A program made the position numbers and the translations under genes. This document shows, piece by piece, positions 1 through 5,706 of a stretch of 11,128 bases of DNA. Source of the DNA: Elusimicrobiota bacterium (GTDB lineage: Bacteria > Elusimicrobiota > Elusimicrobia > UBA1565 > UBA9628); NCBI GenBank assembly GCA_028871595.1, contig JAGWMT010000088.1, positions 1 through 11,128 on the forward strand, read 5' to 3'. Position 1 is the first letter of the stretch. Every line of letters begins with the position of its first letter. A model generated the notes under the pieces. The model was not told the origin of the DNA. It did not search any database and saw nothing but the letters and a program-made list of their open reading frames with translations.

Positions 1-1650
1 GACCATCTTGAGCGCCACCAGGTCCATGTCCGCGATGGTGCCTTTCTGCGCCTTGGCCACCGCCTTCATGTTCAGGCTTTCCGTCAGGCCCATGGTCTCG
101 ATGTCGGCGCAGCCGGCCACCAGGCGCAGGCCCTCGGAGGCGACCCAGGACGCGGACTGCGCGGCGTGGATGCGGCTCATGGCGCGCCACGTCTCCTGGT
201 CGAAGATCACGGCCTCGGAGAGGGTCTCCTTGGCGGCCTCGCGGCAGAAGGACGCCGCGGTCTCCACGTAGGACATCAGCTCGCCCAGCTTCATGTGCGC
301 GTGCTGGTTGCTGGTCAGCTTCTGATCGTAGCAGGCCTTGAGCACCGCCGACAGCGCGCGCGCCGCCGCGGCCGCCGCGAAGGCGCCCACGTCCGGTCCC
401 TTCGCGTGCAGGGCGTCCAGCTCGGCGGCGACCTTGTCGTAGTAGTGGCCGTCGGCGTTGATGTTGTCCTGCCAGCGCTGGCGGAACACGGTCAAGGTCA
501 GGATCTCGCTGGTGCCCTCGTAGATGCAGGTGATTTTAATGTCGCGCTTGATCTTCTCCACCGGGAACTCGCGCACGTAGCCGTTGCCGCCGTAGGCTTG
601 GATGGCGCAGTCGGCCGCCGTGTTCGCCGTCTCGGAGGCCATGTACTTGGCGATGGCCCCTTCCGTCTGCAGTCCGTCCTCGCCGCCGTCGATGCGGCGC
701 GCGATTTCCTCCACGAACGCCCGGCAGGCCTCCAGCCTCGCCATGAAGGGCACGATCAGCTTGTGCGTGAAGCCCTGCTTCGTGTTGAGGGGCTGGCCGC
801 CGACCAGCCGCTGCTGGCTGTAGCGGATCGCGTGCTCGAGGGCCATCCAGCCCCCGCCCAGCGCCATCGCCGCGACCATCAGGCGCGTGTAGCCGAACAC
901 CGCCTGCGCCTGGCGCAGGCCCTTGCCCTCGACCTCGCCGATGAGGTTTTCGAGCGGGACGTACACGTCCTGAAGGTTGACCGGCGTGGTGTCGCTCAGG
1001 CGGATGCCGTGCTTGTCCTCGTGCTTGTCGGAGGAAAGCCCCTTGGTCCCGCGCTCCACCACGAACCAGGACACGCCCTTGGGGGCGCGGGCCAAAATGG
1101 TGTACACCCCGGCCACGCCGCCGTTGGTGATCCACATCTTGCCGCCGTTGAGCTTGTAGCCGACGACCTTGTCGCCTTCCAGCACGCGCTCGGCCTTGGT
1201 CTTGAGGTGGAGCAGGTCGCTGCCGGCCGCGGCCTCGGTGGCGCCGTAGGCCACCAGGCAGCTGTCCGTGGCGATCTTGGTGATCCACTTGTCCTTCTGG
1301 GCCTCGGTGCCGCCCACGAAGATGGGGTCCATTCCCAGGAAGGTGGCGAACACGGAGGTGCAGATGCCCAGGTCGTAGCGCGCGATCAGCTCGCAGGCGC
1401 GGTAGATGTCGAAGGAGTTTCCGCCCAGGCCGCCGTACTTCTGGGGGATCATCAGGAGGTTGACCGCGACCTGGTTGGGGTCGTAGAGCTCCTTCATGAT
1501 CTCCTTCGGGAACTCGTTCTCCTCGTCGAACTTGATCAGGGCGGCGTGGGTGAGCTTCTTGTCGCCGTACTCGCGGATGGTGTCGAGCACCATCTTCCGG
1601 GTCTCCGCGTCCAGCCCGACCATGCCCATGCTTTCAGCGACGCCGCTCAT
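1..1650 (-). CDS. Acyl-CoA dehydrogenase (C-terminus beyond window)
   Basis: This is a flavoprotein that oxidises acyl-CoA to trans-2-enoyl-CoA and passes electrons to ETF, in fatty-acid or branched-chain acyl-CoA breakdown. The 550 visible residues show the standard order: helical N-terminal domain, a middle beta domain with the substrate/FAD stretch around TEAAAGSD (138-145) and KMWITNGG (171-178), and a C-terminal helical domain with YGGNGY and the signature IYEGTSEI. In that signature Glu378 is at the position of the medium-chain-type catalytic base. About 150 further residues follow, so this is the long form with a C-terminal extension (VLCAD/ACAD9-like layout) rather than the usual 380-residue enzyme. 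The start at 1650 is supported by a GAGG Shine-Dalgarno box about 8 nt upstream. The gene lies 69 bp after the kinase gene on the same strand, so read-through is possible. Chain-length specificity cannot be read from the sequence. No stop codon is present, because the gene runs off the left edge. Confidence 0.95.
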   Translation of the reverse strand, partial: MSGVAESMGMVGLDAETRKMVLDTIREYGDKKLTHAALIKFDEENEFPKEIMKELYDPNQVAVNLLMIPQKYGGLGGNSFDIYRACELIARYDLGICTSVFATFLGMDPIFVGGTEAQKDKWITKIATDSCLVAYGATEAAAGSDLLHLKTKAERVLEGDKVVGYKLNGGKMWITNGGVAGVYTILARAPKGVSWFVVERGTKGLSSDKHEDKHGIRLSDTTPVNLQDVYVPLENLIGEVEGKGLRQAQAVFGYTRLMVAAMALGGGWMALEHAIRYSQQRLVGGQPLNTKQGFTHKLIVPFMARLEACRAFVEEIARRIDGGEDGLQTEGAIAKYMASETANTAADCAIQAYGGNGYVREFPVEKIKRDIKITCIYEGTSEILTLTVFRQRWQDNINADGHYYDKVAAELDALHAKGPDVGAFAAAAAARALSAVLKACYDQKLTSNQHAHMKLGELMSYVETAASFCREAAKETLSEAVIFDQETWRAMSRIHAAQSASWVASEGLRLVAGCADIETMGLTESLNMKAVAKAQKGTIADMDLVALKMV

Positions 1651-1719
1651 GATGATTACCTCGCTTTGAAGTTGCCGTCGGTCGAATCTACAAAATAGAT
1701 CGCGGGAAGGACAGGCTCC

Positions 1720-2790
1720 TCACAGCGCGGGCAGGTCGAAGTGGAACGTGGTGCCCGCGCCGTCGGAGGTGTCGAAGCCGATGGCCCCGCCGTGCCGCTC
1801 CACGATGGCCTTGGAGATGGCCAGGCCCAGGCCCGAGCCGCCCTTCAGGTGGCCTTCCGCCTGGGCGAATTTCCCGAAGACGTGCGGGCGGAAATCGGCC
1901 GGGATGCCGGGACCGCGGTCGGTCACGCCCACGCGCCACCGGTCGCCGCGGCGCGAGAGGGAGACGACGACCGCGTTTCCGGACTTGGAGAACTTCACCG
2001 CGTTGGAGATCAGGTTGGTGAGCACCTGCATCAGGCGCTCGGCGTCGCCGTCGACCCGGGCGTCGGACGCGAGTTCTCCGGGCTCCAGGGTCACGCCTCC
2101 TCGCGCGCCCAGGGGCCGGTTGCTTTCCAGCGCGCGCTCGATCAGAGCCGATAGGTCCAGGGGCTTGCGCTTCATGGGCGCGCCCCCGGACTCGAGCTTC
2201 GAGATGTCCAGGTAGGAGTTGACCAGGTGGAGCATCCGCTGGCTGTTCGAGAGCGCGGTCCGCGCCATCTTGCGCGCCTGTTCCGGGAGCGCGGCGGCGT
2301 CGCGCTCGATCAGCTCCAGCGACATCAGGATGACCATCAGCGGGCTGCGCATCTCGTGGTTGGCGATGTCCAGCAGCTCGCCGCGCAGGGCCTCGGCGCG
2401 CTTGCGCTCGGTGATGTCGTGGAAGATGGCGCGGGCGTACCAGGGCTTGCCGTCCTTGAAGCGGAAGCTGACGCAGCCGTCCACGTGGAGCAGGCGGCCG
2501 TCCTTGGCCACGAAGGTCCGCTCCACGTTGCGCAGGGTCTCGCCGGCCAGCAGCTTCGCGTCGTTGGCCTTCACCTCCGCGCGGTGCTGGGGGTGGAGGA
2601 TGTCATGGGCGTTCATGCGGGCGATGTCGGCCTCGTCGTAGCCCAGCTTCTCGCGCCAGGCGCGATTGGCGTAGAGGATGCGGCCGCCGTCCAGCGTGGC
2701 CAGGACCACGATGTCGTCGATGTTCTCGAGCAGGTCCTCCAGCGACGCCTCGTTGCGGCCGATGAGGTCCTGGAGCGCGCGGTCGTCCAT
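1720..2790 (-). CDS. Soluble PAS-domain sensor histidine kinase
   Basis: This is a two-component sensor kinase of 356 residues without any membrane segment, so it should act in the cytosol. Residues 20-130 form a PAS fold with a PAC-like end (WYARAIFHDITERKRAEA), which probably senses a small ligand or redox cue. The dimerisation/phosphoacceptor domain follows, with the H-box DIANHEMRSP and phospho-His145. The ATPase domain contains the N-box (NLISNAVKF, 259-267), G1 (DRGPGIP, 291-297), F-box (FGKFAQ, 305-310) and G2 (GGSGLGL, 317-323). All key motifs are intact, so it should be active. No response regulator lies next to it on this strand, making it an orphan as far as this window shows; the regulator at 10942 is 8 kb away. 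The ATG at 2790 has no Shine-Dalgarno sequence, but a -10-like box lies 8 nt upstream, pointing to leaderless translation. The signal it senses is unknown. Confidence 0.95.
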   Translation of the reverse strand: MDDRALQDLIGRNEASLEDLLENIDDIVVLATLDGGRILYANRAWREKLGYDEADIARMNAHDILHPQHRAEVKANDAKLLAGETLRNVERTFVAKDGRLLHVDGCVSFRFKDGKPWYARAIFHDITERKRAEALRGELLDIANHEMRSPLMVILMSLELIERDAAALPEQARKMARTALSNSQRMLHLVNSYLDISKLESGGAPMKRKPLDLSALIERALESNRPLGARGGVTLEPGELASDARVDGDAERLMQVLTNLISNAVKFSKSGNAVVVSLSRRGDRWRVGVTDRGPGIPADFRPHVFGKFAQAEGHLKGGSGLGLAISKAIVERHGGAIGFDTSDGAGTTFHFDLPAL

Positions 2791-2828
2791 TCAAGGGGAG
2801 TATGCGCCAACGCCGCGCCCCGCGTCAA
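2791..2828 (-). promoter_or_regulatory. Promoter of the PAS kinase gene, leaderless type
   Basis: Read on the minus strand, TTGACG (2828-2823), 18 bp, then CATACT (2804-2799). Eight nucleotides separate the -10 box from the ATG at 2790, so transcription should begin at or within a base or two of the start codon. The interval has no purine-rich ribosome-binding site. Confidence 0.6.
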
Positions 2829-2943
2829 GCGGACTCTTGTTTGGGCCACAGTTCAGGTTAATATCGTAACTGGATGCGCACGGAGATACTAAGGTCTTCC
2901 GCTCTTTCGGTAAATTGTTTTGATCCCCTCAGTTAGTAAAACG
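2829..2943. other. Intergenic stretch without recognisable features
   Basis: This is the left part of the AT-richer patch, between the kinase promoter and the promoter of the putative RNA. I see no reading frame of interest, no tRNA-like fold and no repeat here. Confidence 0.5.
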
Positions 2944-2972
2944 TTGCTTATCATTGTATTATGTGGTATATT
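2944..2972 (+). promoter_or_regulatory. Promoter reading into the tandem-hairpin RNA
   Basis: TTGCTT (2944-2949), exactly 17 bp, then TATATT (2967-2972). This matches the TTG-N17-TA...T pattern found before several protein genes in the window, but no start codon follows at 6-8 nt. The predicted first base is near A2979, five bases before the first hairpin. Confidence 0.65.
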
Positions 2973-2978
2973 AAACAC

Positions 2979-3118
2979 AGAGGACCGGAGAGGCCTTACG
3001 GCCGCTCCGGTGACACCTCGACTATGAGGTGTCGAAGTATGCGTTTTGCATACTTAACCTCCTGGTAACGGCCCTTAGAGGATCTTCTTGCCGGAGTCCC
3101 CTCTAAGGGCCGTCGATT
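2979..3118 (+). ncRNA. Putative structured non-coding RNA with four tandem hairpins
   Basis: No RNA family I know fits. The RNA would start near 2979 and fold into four consecutive stems. H1 is 2984-3011: ACCGGAG with CTCCGGT, plus an inner GGCC/GGCC helix capped by TTAC. H2 is 3012-3033: GACACCTC with GAGGTGTC, perfect. H3 is 3035-3055: AAGTATGC with GCATACTT, perfect, with loop GTTTT. H4 is 3068-3113: a perfect 14-bp stem with an 18-nt loop. Between H3 and H4 lies a single-stranded linker containing CCTCCT (3058-3063). The H4 loop repeats the H1 arm sequence CCGGAG (3091-3096). The end is uncertain: only a broken T-rich stretch follows H4, so H4 may or may not be the terminator. The RNA converges on the winged-helix gene, whose stop codon is at 3124. 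The hairpins and promoter are seen directly; transcription and function are inferred. 6S, SRP RNA and tmRNA do not fit this layout. Confidence 0.55.
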
Positions 3119-3123
3119 TGCGT

Positions 3124-3666
3124 TTAAATTGGGTCGCCTAGAACAAGATAATCCTCCAAAAGATGATCTGCATGGGCCATCCCGTTCTCAGTTAGGGAAT
3201 AGATTGTAGCCCGTTTTCGTCCCGTTTTTACCAAATAGCCTTTTGCCTCAAGCTCTCGTGTAATTCTATAAAGTCGGTCGATTGCTGGCGTCCGGGATCG
3301 TTTGAGAGATTTCATTAAAACAGGTGCGTTAACACCATTAATGCCAAGTATACGCCTGAATCCAGCTAAAATCAATAAAACAGCGTCTTTATGTTGTCTA
3401 ATTTCGCGTGTTATCGCCAAAATCCCATTTCCGGGATCGGCGTAGAAGATTTTCTCCAAGTCCTTCTTGTTGATGGAATTCGAAGCTTGGGGCGGCGCAG
3501 TCGATTGTGTCGTACGATGCTGCCGATCCGCTATCGGAGCGCGTGCAGAAATAAAAGTCTCCCGAAATAGCTTGCTGTTTTCTTCAACAAACTCTTTCGG
3601 TCCTTCGGCGTTGAATTCGCCGGTGGCAAGATTGAAAGTTAGCTTAACGCCTTGAGGTTCGATCAC
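3124..3666 (-). CDS. Winged-helix DNA-binding protein, accessory, family not named
   Basis: This 180-residue protein has two parts. Residues 7-36 look like a small beta hairpin plus helix (VKLTFNLATGEFNAEGP then EFVEENSKLF). After a polar, Gln/Thr/Ser/Pro-rich linker (about 45-66), residues 80-172 form a winged-helix-like domain with a predicted recognition helix around 124-143 (RTPAIDRLYRITRELEAKGY) and a wing at 146-158 (VKTGRKRATIYSLT). It resembles MarR/PadR-style fusions in layout, but I cannot assign a family. A role as transcriptional regulator is inferred from the fold alone. The start is GTG at 3666: a TTGCAA-N17-TACCAT promoter ends 6 nt before it, and there is no Shine-Dalgarno sequence. 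Base composition is clearly more AT-rich than in the flanking housekeeping genes, suggesting horizontal acquisition. It is divergent from hicBA, with 130 bp between the starts. Confidence 0.8.
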   Translation of the reverse strand: MIEPQGVKLTFNLATGEFNAEGPKEFVEENSKLFRETFISARAPIADRQHRTTQSTAPPQASNSINKKDLEKIFYADPGNGILAITREIRQHKDAVLLILAGFRRILGINGVNAPVLMKSLKRSRTPAIDRLYRITRELEAKGYLVKTGRKRATIYSLTENGMAHADHLLEDYLVLGDPI

Positions 3667-3701
3667 CCGGACATGGTAGCATGGGTATTGGCCAATTGCA
3701 A
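3667..3701 (-). promoter_or_regulatory. Promoter of the winged-helix gene, leaderless type
   Basis: On the minus strand, TTGCAA (3701-3696), 17 bp, then TACCAT (3678-3673). The GTG start at 3666 lies 6 nt beyond the -10 box. The match supports GTG as the true start. Confidence 0.6.
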
Positions 3702-3761
3702 GCGATTGTTGGATTAGTGGTGTTTAAAATGCCCCCGCATAATAACTTCACCATTCGGCCC

Positions 3762-3796
3762 TTGCGGAGCCGGTCATGGCCGTCTATAATCTCCCT
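3762..3796 (+). promoter_or_regulatory. hicBA promoter, leaderless type
   Basis: TTGCGG (3762-3767), 17 bp, then a perfect TATAAT (3785-3790), six bases before the ATG at 3797. The -10 box lies downstream of the in-frame ATG at 3776, which rules out that earlier start for transcripts from this promoter. HicB-type antitoxins usually autoregulate, so this is the likely operator region. No clear palindrome was seen. Confidence 0.75.
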
Positions 3797-4000
3797 ATGT
3801 CGAAGTTCACCATCGAGTATTGGGCCGACGCTGGCGGATACGTTGGCCGGTTAAGGGAAGTCCCCGGCGTTGTTAGCCAGGGAGACACTGTTGCTGAGCT
3901 GAAAGAGAATCTCAAAGATGCGTATCATCTTTTGATGAGCGACGCGCCAAAGGTGCATCGTTCCGTTAAGACGGCGACGATCCTTCTCGCTGTCGCGTGA
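3797..4000 (+). CDS. hicB: HicB-like antitoxin
   Basis: This is the antitoxin of a type II toxin-antitoxin pair. In this family HicB binds HicA and blocks its mRNA-cleaving activity, and the complex represses its own promoter. The 67 residues form the compact HicB fold: strand FTIEYWADAGGYVGRL, then the family-typical PGVVSQGDTVAELKENLKDA (24-43) and a helix ending in LLM. There is no obvious C-terminal DNA-binding (ribbon-helix-helix or HTH) domain, so this is the short form, and autoregulation might need another protein such as the divergent winged-helix factor (inference). I chose the ATG at 3797 rather than 3776 because a TATAAT box sits between them, six bases before 3797. The stop codon overlaps the hicA start (GTGA at 3997-4000). 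The antitoxin-first gene order is common for hicBA of this subtype. Confidence 0.88.
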   Translation: MSKFTIEYWADAGGYVGRLREVPGVVSQGDTVAELKENLKDAYHLLMSDAPKVHRSVKTATILLAVA

Positions 4001-4185
4001 AGCGTCGGGAGTTTATTCGAGAACTCACCGCAGCTGATTGTGTGCTTCATAGACAAGGGAAGGGGCACGAAATTTGGCGGAACCCTGCGAACAACCACCG
4101 GACAAGTGTTCCTCGCCATACAGAGTTGCGCGATACACTGTGCAAGGAAATCAGAGTGCAGTTGGGCCTAGAGGAACCTTCTTAG
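3997..4185 (+). CDS. hicA: HicA-like mRNA interferase toxin
   Basis: This is a small toxin of the HicA family (double-stranded-RNA-binding-like fold), which cleaves mRNA and halts growth when its antitoxin is lost. The 62 residues match the family end to end: KRREFIRELTAADCVLHRQ, then the active-site strand GKGHEIWRNP with His24 at the expected catalytic position, then the conserved SVPRHTELRDTLCKEI (37-52) and a C-terminal Leu-Gly. The GTG start at 3997 overlaps the hicB stop by 4 nt and no Shine-Dalgarno sequence is visible, so translation is probably coupled to hicB, which would keep the toxin below the antitoxin level. Length and catalytic His are intact, so it is probably functional. Like its neighbours it is more AT-rich than the flanking genes. 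Confidence 0.88.
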   Translation: MKRREFIRELTAADCVLHRQGKGHEIWRNPANNHRTSVPRHTELRDTLCKEIRVQLGLEEPS

Positions 4186-4363
4186 CGTATCGGTTCTCCA
4201 CGCCGGGTGACGTGGTCTTCCTCGCGAGATCATATCGTCCCTCACCACCCGAATACGGAAAACTAGCCTTAGCACTCATCAATTCATCCCGTCCCCCCGT
4301 CTGTCGCGCGACTTACGAAAAATAGATGCTTGATCGGTCATGATTCAAAATAACCCGCTACCC
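4186..4363. other. Intergenic stretch downstream of hicA
   Basis: This 178-bp stretch is AT-rich on its right side. The only structure seen is a short hairpin 13 nt after the hicA stop (CCACG 4198-4202 with CGTGG 4211-4215), too weak to call a terminator confidently. It marks the right flank of the accessory patch; no target-site duplication or inverted ends were found. Confidence 0.4.
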
Positions 4364-4398
4364 TTGCTTCGTTGCCTGAAGGGTGTTAGGATGGCGGC
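4364..4398 (+). promoter_or_regulatory. Promoter of the FKBP gene
   Basis: TTGCTT (4364-4369), 17 bp, then TAGGAT (4387-4392), six bases before the ATG at 4399. AGGA inside the -10 box is also at a possible Shine-Dalgarno distance, so this start is less clear-cut as a leaderless case than others in the window. Confidence 0.6.
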
Positions 4399-4896
4399 AT
4401 GAGAAACGTTATGCGCGGAGCCGGACTGATCGCGGCGGGACTGCTGTGCGGCGCGTGCGTGACGGTGCCGGCGCCTGCGCCGGCGACCGCCGCGCGGGAC
4501 GCCGAATACCACCGCCCCCCGGGCAACGATTTCGAAGCCGCTTTCGCCAAAGAGGACGGCGTCCTGCCCATCCGCTGGGGCGGCTGGATGAAGCCCCTCG
4601 TCGCCGGGACCGGCGCGGCGCCGACCGTGGAGGACAAGGTCACCGTCAACTACCGCGGCACCTTGACCGACGGCACCGAGTTCGACAGCTCCTACAAGCG
4701 CGGCCGGCCCGCCACCTTCCCGCTCTCGGGCGTGATCCCCTGCTGGACCAACGGCATGATGATGATGCGCGTGGGCGGCAAGGCCAAGTTCGTCTGCCCC
4801 GCGGCCGTCGCCTACGGCGACGCGGGCTCCCCGCCGGCCATTCCCGGCGGCGCGACCTTGGTCTTCGAGATCGAACTGCTCGACGTGGTCCGTTAG
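4399..4896 (+). CDS. FKBP-type peptidyl-prolyl isomerase, probable lipoprotein
   Basis: This enzyme catalyses cis-trans isomerisation of X-Pro bonds and probably helps fold exported proteins. Residues 1-20 are an export signal (short basic start, hydrophobic GLIAAGLL) ending in CGAC, an imperfect lipobox that would lipidate Cys20. A Pro/Ala linker follows (23-32). The single FKBP domain covers about 65-165 and retains the usual pocket residues: Tyr85 (VNYRGTL), Phe95-Asp96 (EFDSS), Val112-Ile113 and Trp116 (GVIPCW), Tyr139 (AYGD) and Phe156. A Met-rich turn (MMMM, 120-123) lies where the family often has a shorter GM or AL stretch. The gene is monocistronic and converges on folK, with a single base between the two stop codons and no visible terminator, so the 3' ends of the two mRNAs probably overlap. 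Confidence 0.92.
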   Translation: MRNVMRGAGLIAAGLLCGACVTVPAPAPATAARDAEYHRPPGNDFEAAFAKEDGVLPIRWGGWMKPLVAGTGAAPTVEDKVTVNYRGTLTDGTEFDSSYKRGRPATFPLSGVIPCWTNGMMMMRVGGKAKFVCPAAVAYGDAGSPPAIPGGATLVFEIELLDVVR

Positions 4897-4897
4897 C

Positions 4898-5386
4898 TCA
4901 GGGCCAGCGGCGCGCGGTCTCGGGGCCGGGGTCCAGGGCGGCCAGCAGCGCGCGGACCGTGCGTTTTCCGTCAGGCTTCCATTCCGGCGCCACGTCGGCG
5001 AGGGGCGCCAGCGCGAAGGCGCGCTCCGGCGTCCCCGGGTGGGGGACGGTCAGCCACGCGGTTTTGATCCGGGCGTTCCCATGGGAGAGAAGGTCCACAT
5101 CCAACGGGCGCGCGCCCCAGCGCACCCCCGGCAGGCGGCCGGCGGCGGCTTCCAGGATCTTCGCCTCCAGCAGCAGGCCCATGGGCGTGCGCGCGGTGAG
5201 GATTCGGACGGCCTGATTCAGGTAGGCCTCCTCGCTGGGGCCGACGGGAGCGGTCTCGTAAAGCCGGGAGACTTTCAGCACCCGGACGCCGTCCAAGCCG
5301 CGCAGGGAGGCCACCGCGCGGCGCAAGGTCCGGGCGCGGTCGCCCAGGTTGCCGCCGAGCAGAAGAAGGGCTTCGACCTGTTTCAC
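4898..5386 (-). CDS. folK: 2-amino-4-hydroxy-6-hydroxymethyldihydropteridine pyrophosphokinase
   Basis: HPPK transfers pyrophosphate from ATP to 6-hydroxymethyl-7,8-dihydropterin in cytosolic folate synthesis. The 162 residues have the family length and landmarks: LLLLGGNLGDR (7-17) at the N-terminus, RLYETAPVG (41-49), and the family signature WGARPLDVDL (90-99), in which Asp96 and Asp98 bind the two Mg ions. VPHPGTPERAFALAPLADVAP (114-134) follows. An open frame continues further upstream, but the GTG at 5386 is preferred: it overlaps the stop of the preceding membrane-protein gene as GTGA, and the homologous region begins there. There is no strong ribosome-binding site, which fits translational coupling. 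It is the last gene of the dapB operon. No folP, folB or folE homologue is visible in the window. Confidence 0.93.
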   Translation of the reverse strand: MKQVEALLLLGGNLGDRARTLRRAVASLRGLDGVRVLKVSRLYETAPVGPSEEAYLNQAVRILTARTPMGLLLEAKILEAAAGRLPGVRWGARPLDVDLLSHGNARIKTAWLTVPHPGTPERAFALAPLADVAPEWKPDGKRTVRALLAALDPGPETARRWP

Positions 5387-5706
5387 CGGGAGCGTTTGGA
5401 CGCGCGGCGGTCGGCTTTCATGAGCAGGCGGAGCACGACGGCGCACAGGACCAGGGCCGCCACGTTGGCCTGCCAGCCCTCGAACGTCACGCGGTGGTCG
5501 TTGGGCTGCGGGGCGACCAGGGCGACCAGCTTCACGAACAGGCCGCCCTCGTACACGAACAGCGTCCACAGCAGCCAGAAAAGGGCGCCGATGACGACCA
5601 TGCAGCCGACCAGCACCGTGGCCAGGTGGACGGGGTCGTAGTGCGGCGTGGACGGGGTCTCCTTCTCGTCGAAAAGACCCGCCCAGCTTTTCCAGGGGTT
5701 CTTCAT
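5383..5706 (-). CDS. Small membrane protein of unknown function
   Basis: I do not recognise a family. The protein has 107 residues: a cytosolic-looking N-terminus (1-26, with WKSWAGLFDEKE), a strong membrane segment at about 28-51 (VHLATVLVGCMVVIGALFWLLWTLF), a moderately hydrophobic loop (55-66), a polar turn with PQPNDHR, and a second membrane segment at about 78-96. A highly basic tail (ADRRASKRSR) follows, which by the positive-inside rule would be cytosolic. The start ATG overlaps the dapB stop (ATGA) and its own stop overlaps the folK start (GTGA), so all three genes should be translated as a coupled unit. This fixed position between a lysine/cell-wall gene and a folate gene does not by itself reveal the function. 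Confidence 0.75.
   Translation of the reverse strand: MKNPWKSWAGLFDEKETPSTPHYDPVHLATVLVGCMVVIGALFWLLWTLFVYEGGLFVKLVALVAPQPNDHRVTFEGWQANVAALVLCAVVLRLLMKADRRASKRSR

Noticed and set aside
166..1698. A 510-codon open frame on the plus strand opposite the acyl-CoA dehydrogenase
   Set aside because: It is rich in Val, Gly, Ala, Leu and His without domain motifs, as expected for the antisense frame of a high-GC gene, and the opposite strand has full dehydrogenase motifs.
2991..3009. AGGCC...TCCG in the first hairpin as a fourth copy of the operator repeat at 10848-10917
   Set aside because: The spacing is 10 rather than 9 and the bases are explained by the hairpin itself; probably coincidence.
3024..3068. 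A 14-codon frame (ATG to TAA) inside the hairpin RNA
   Set aside because: No ribosome-binding site, the start lies in the loop of H2, and the coding part overlaps H2 and H3 stems completely; more likely incidental.
3068..3113. H4 as an ordinary intrinsic terminator for the winged-helix gene
   Set aside because: On the minus strand the stem is followed by TACCAGG, not a T-run, and the 18-nt loop is large; on the plus strand the T-rich tail is interrupted. It may still help termination of the RNA.
2984..3113. CRISPR array or integron attC site
   Set aside because: The hairpins differ in sequence and length, there is no repeat-spacer periodicity, and no cas or integrase gene is nearby.
4383..5216. 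A 277-codon frame overlapping the FKBP gene
   Set aside because: Arg-rich frameshifted shadow; the FKBP frame has the signal peptide and conserved pocket residues.
5387..5569. N-terminal extension of folK upstream of the GTG at 5386
   Set aside because: The extension is Arg/Pro-rich antisense-type sequence overlapping the membrane-protein gene, and HPPK homology begins at the GTG.
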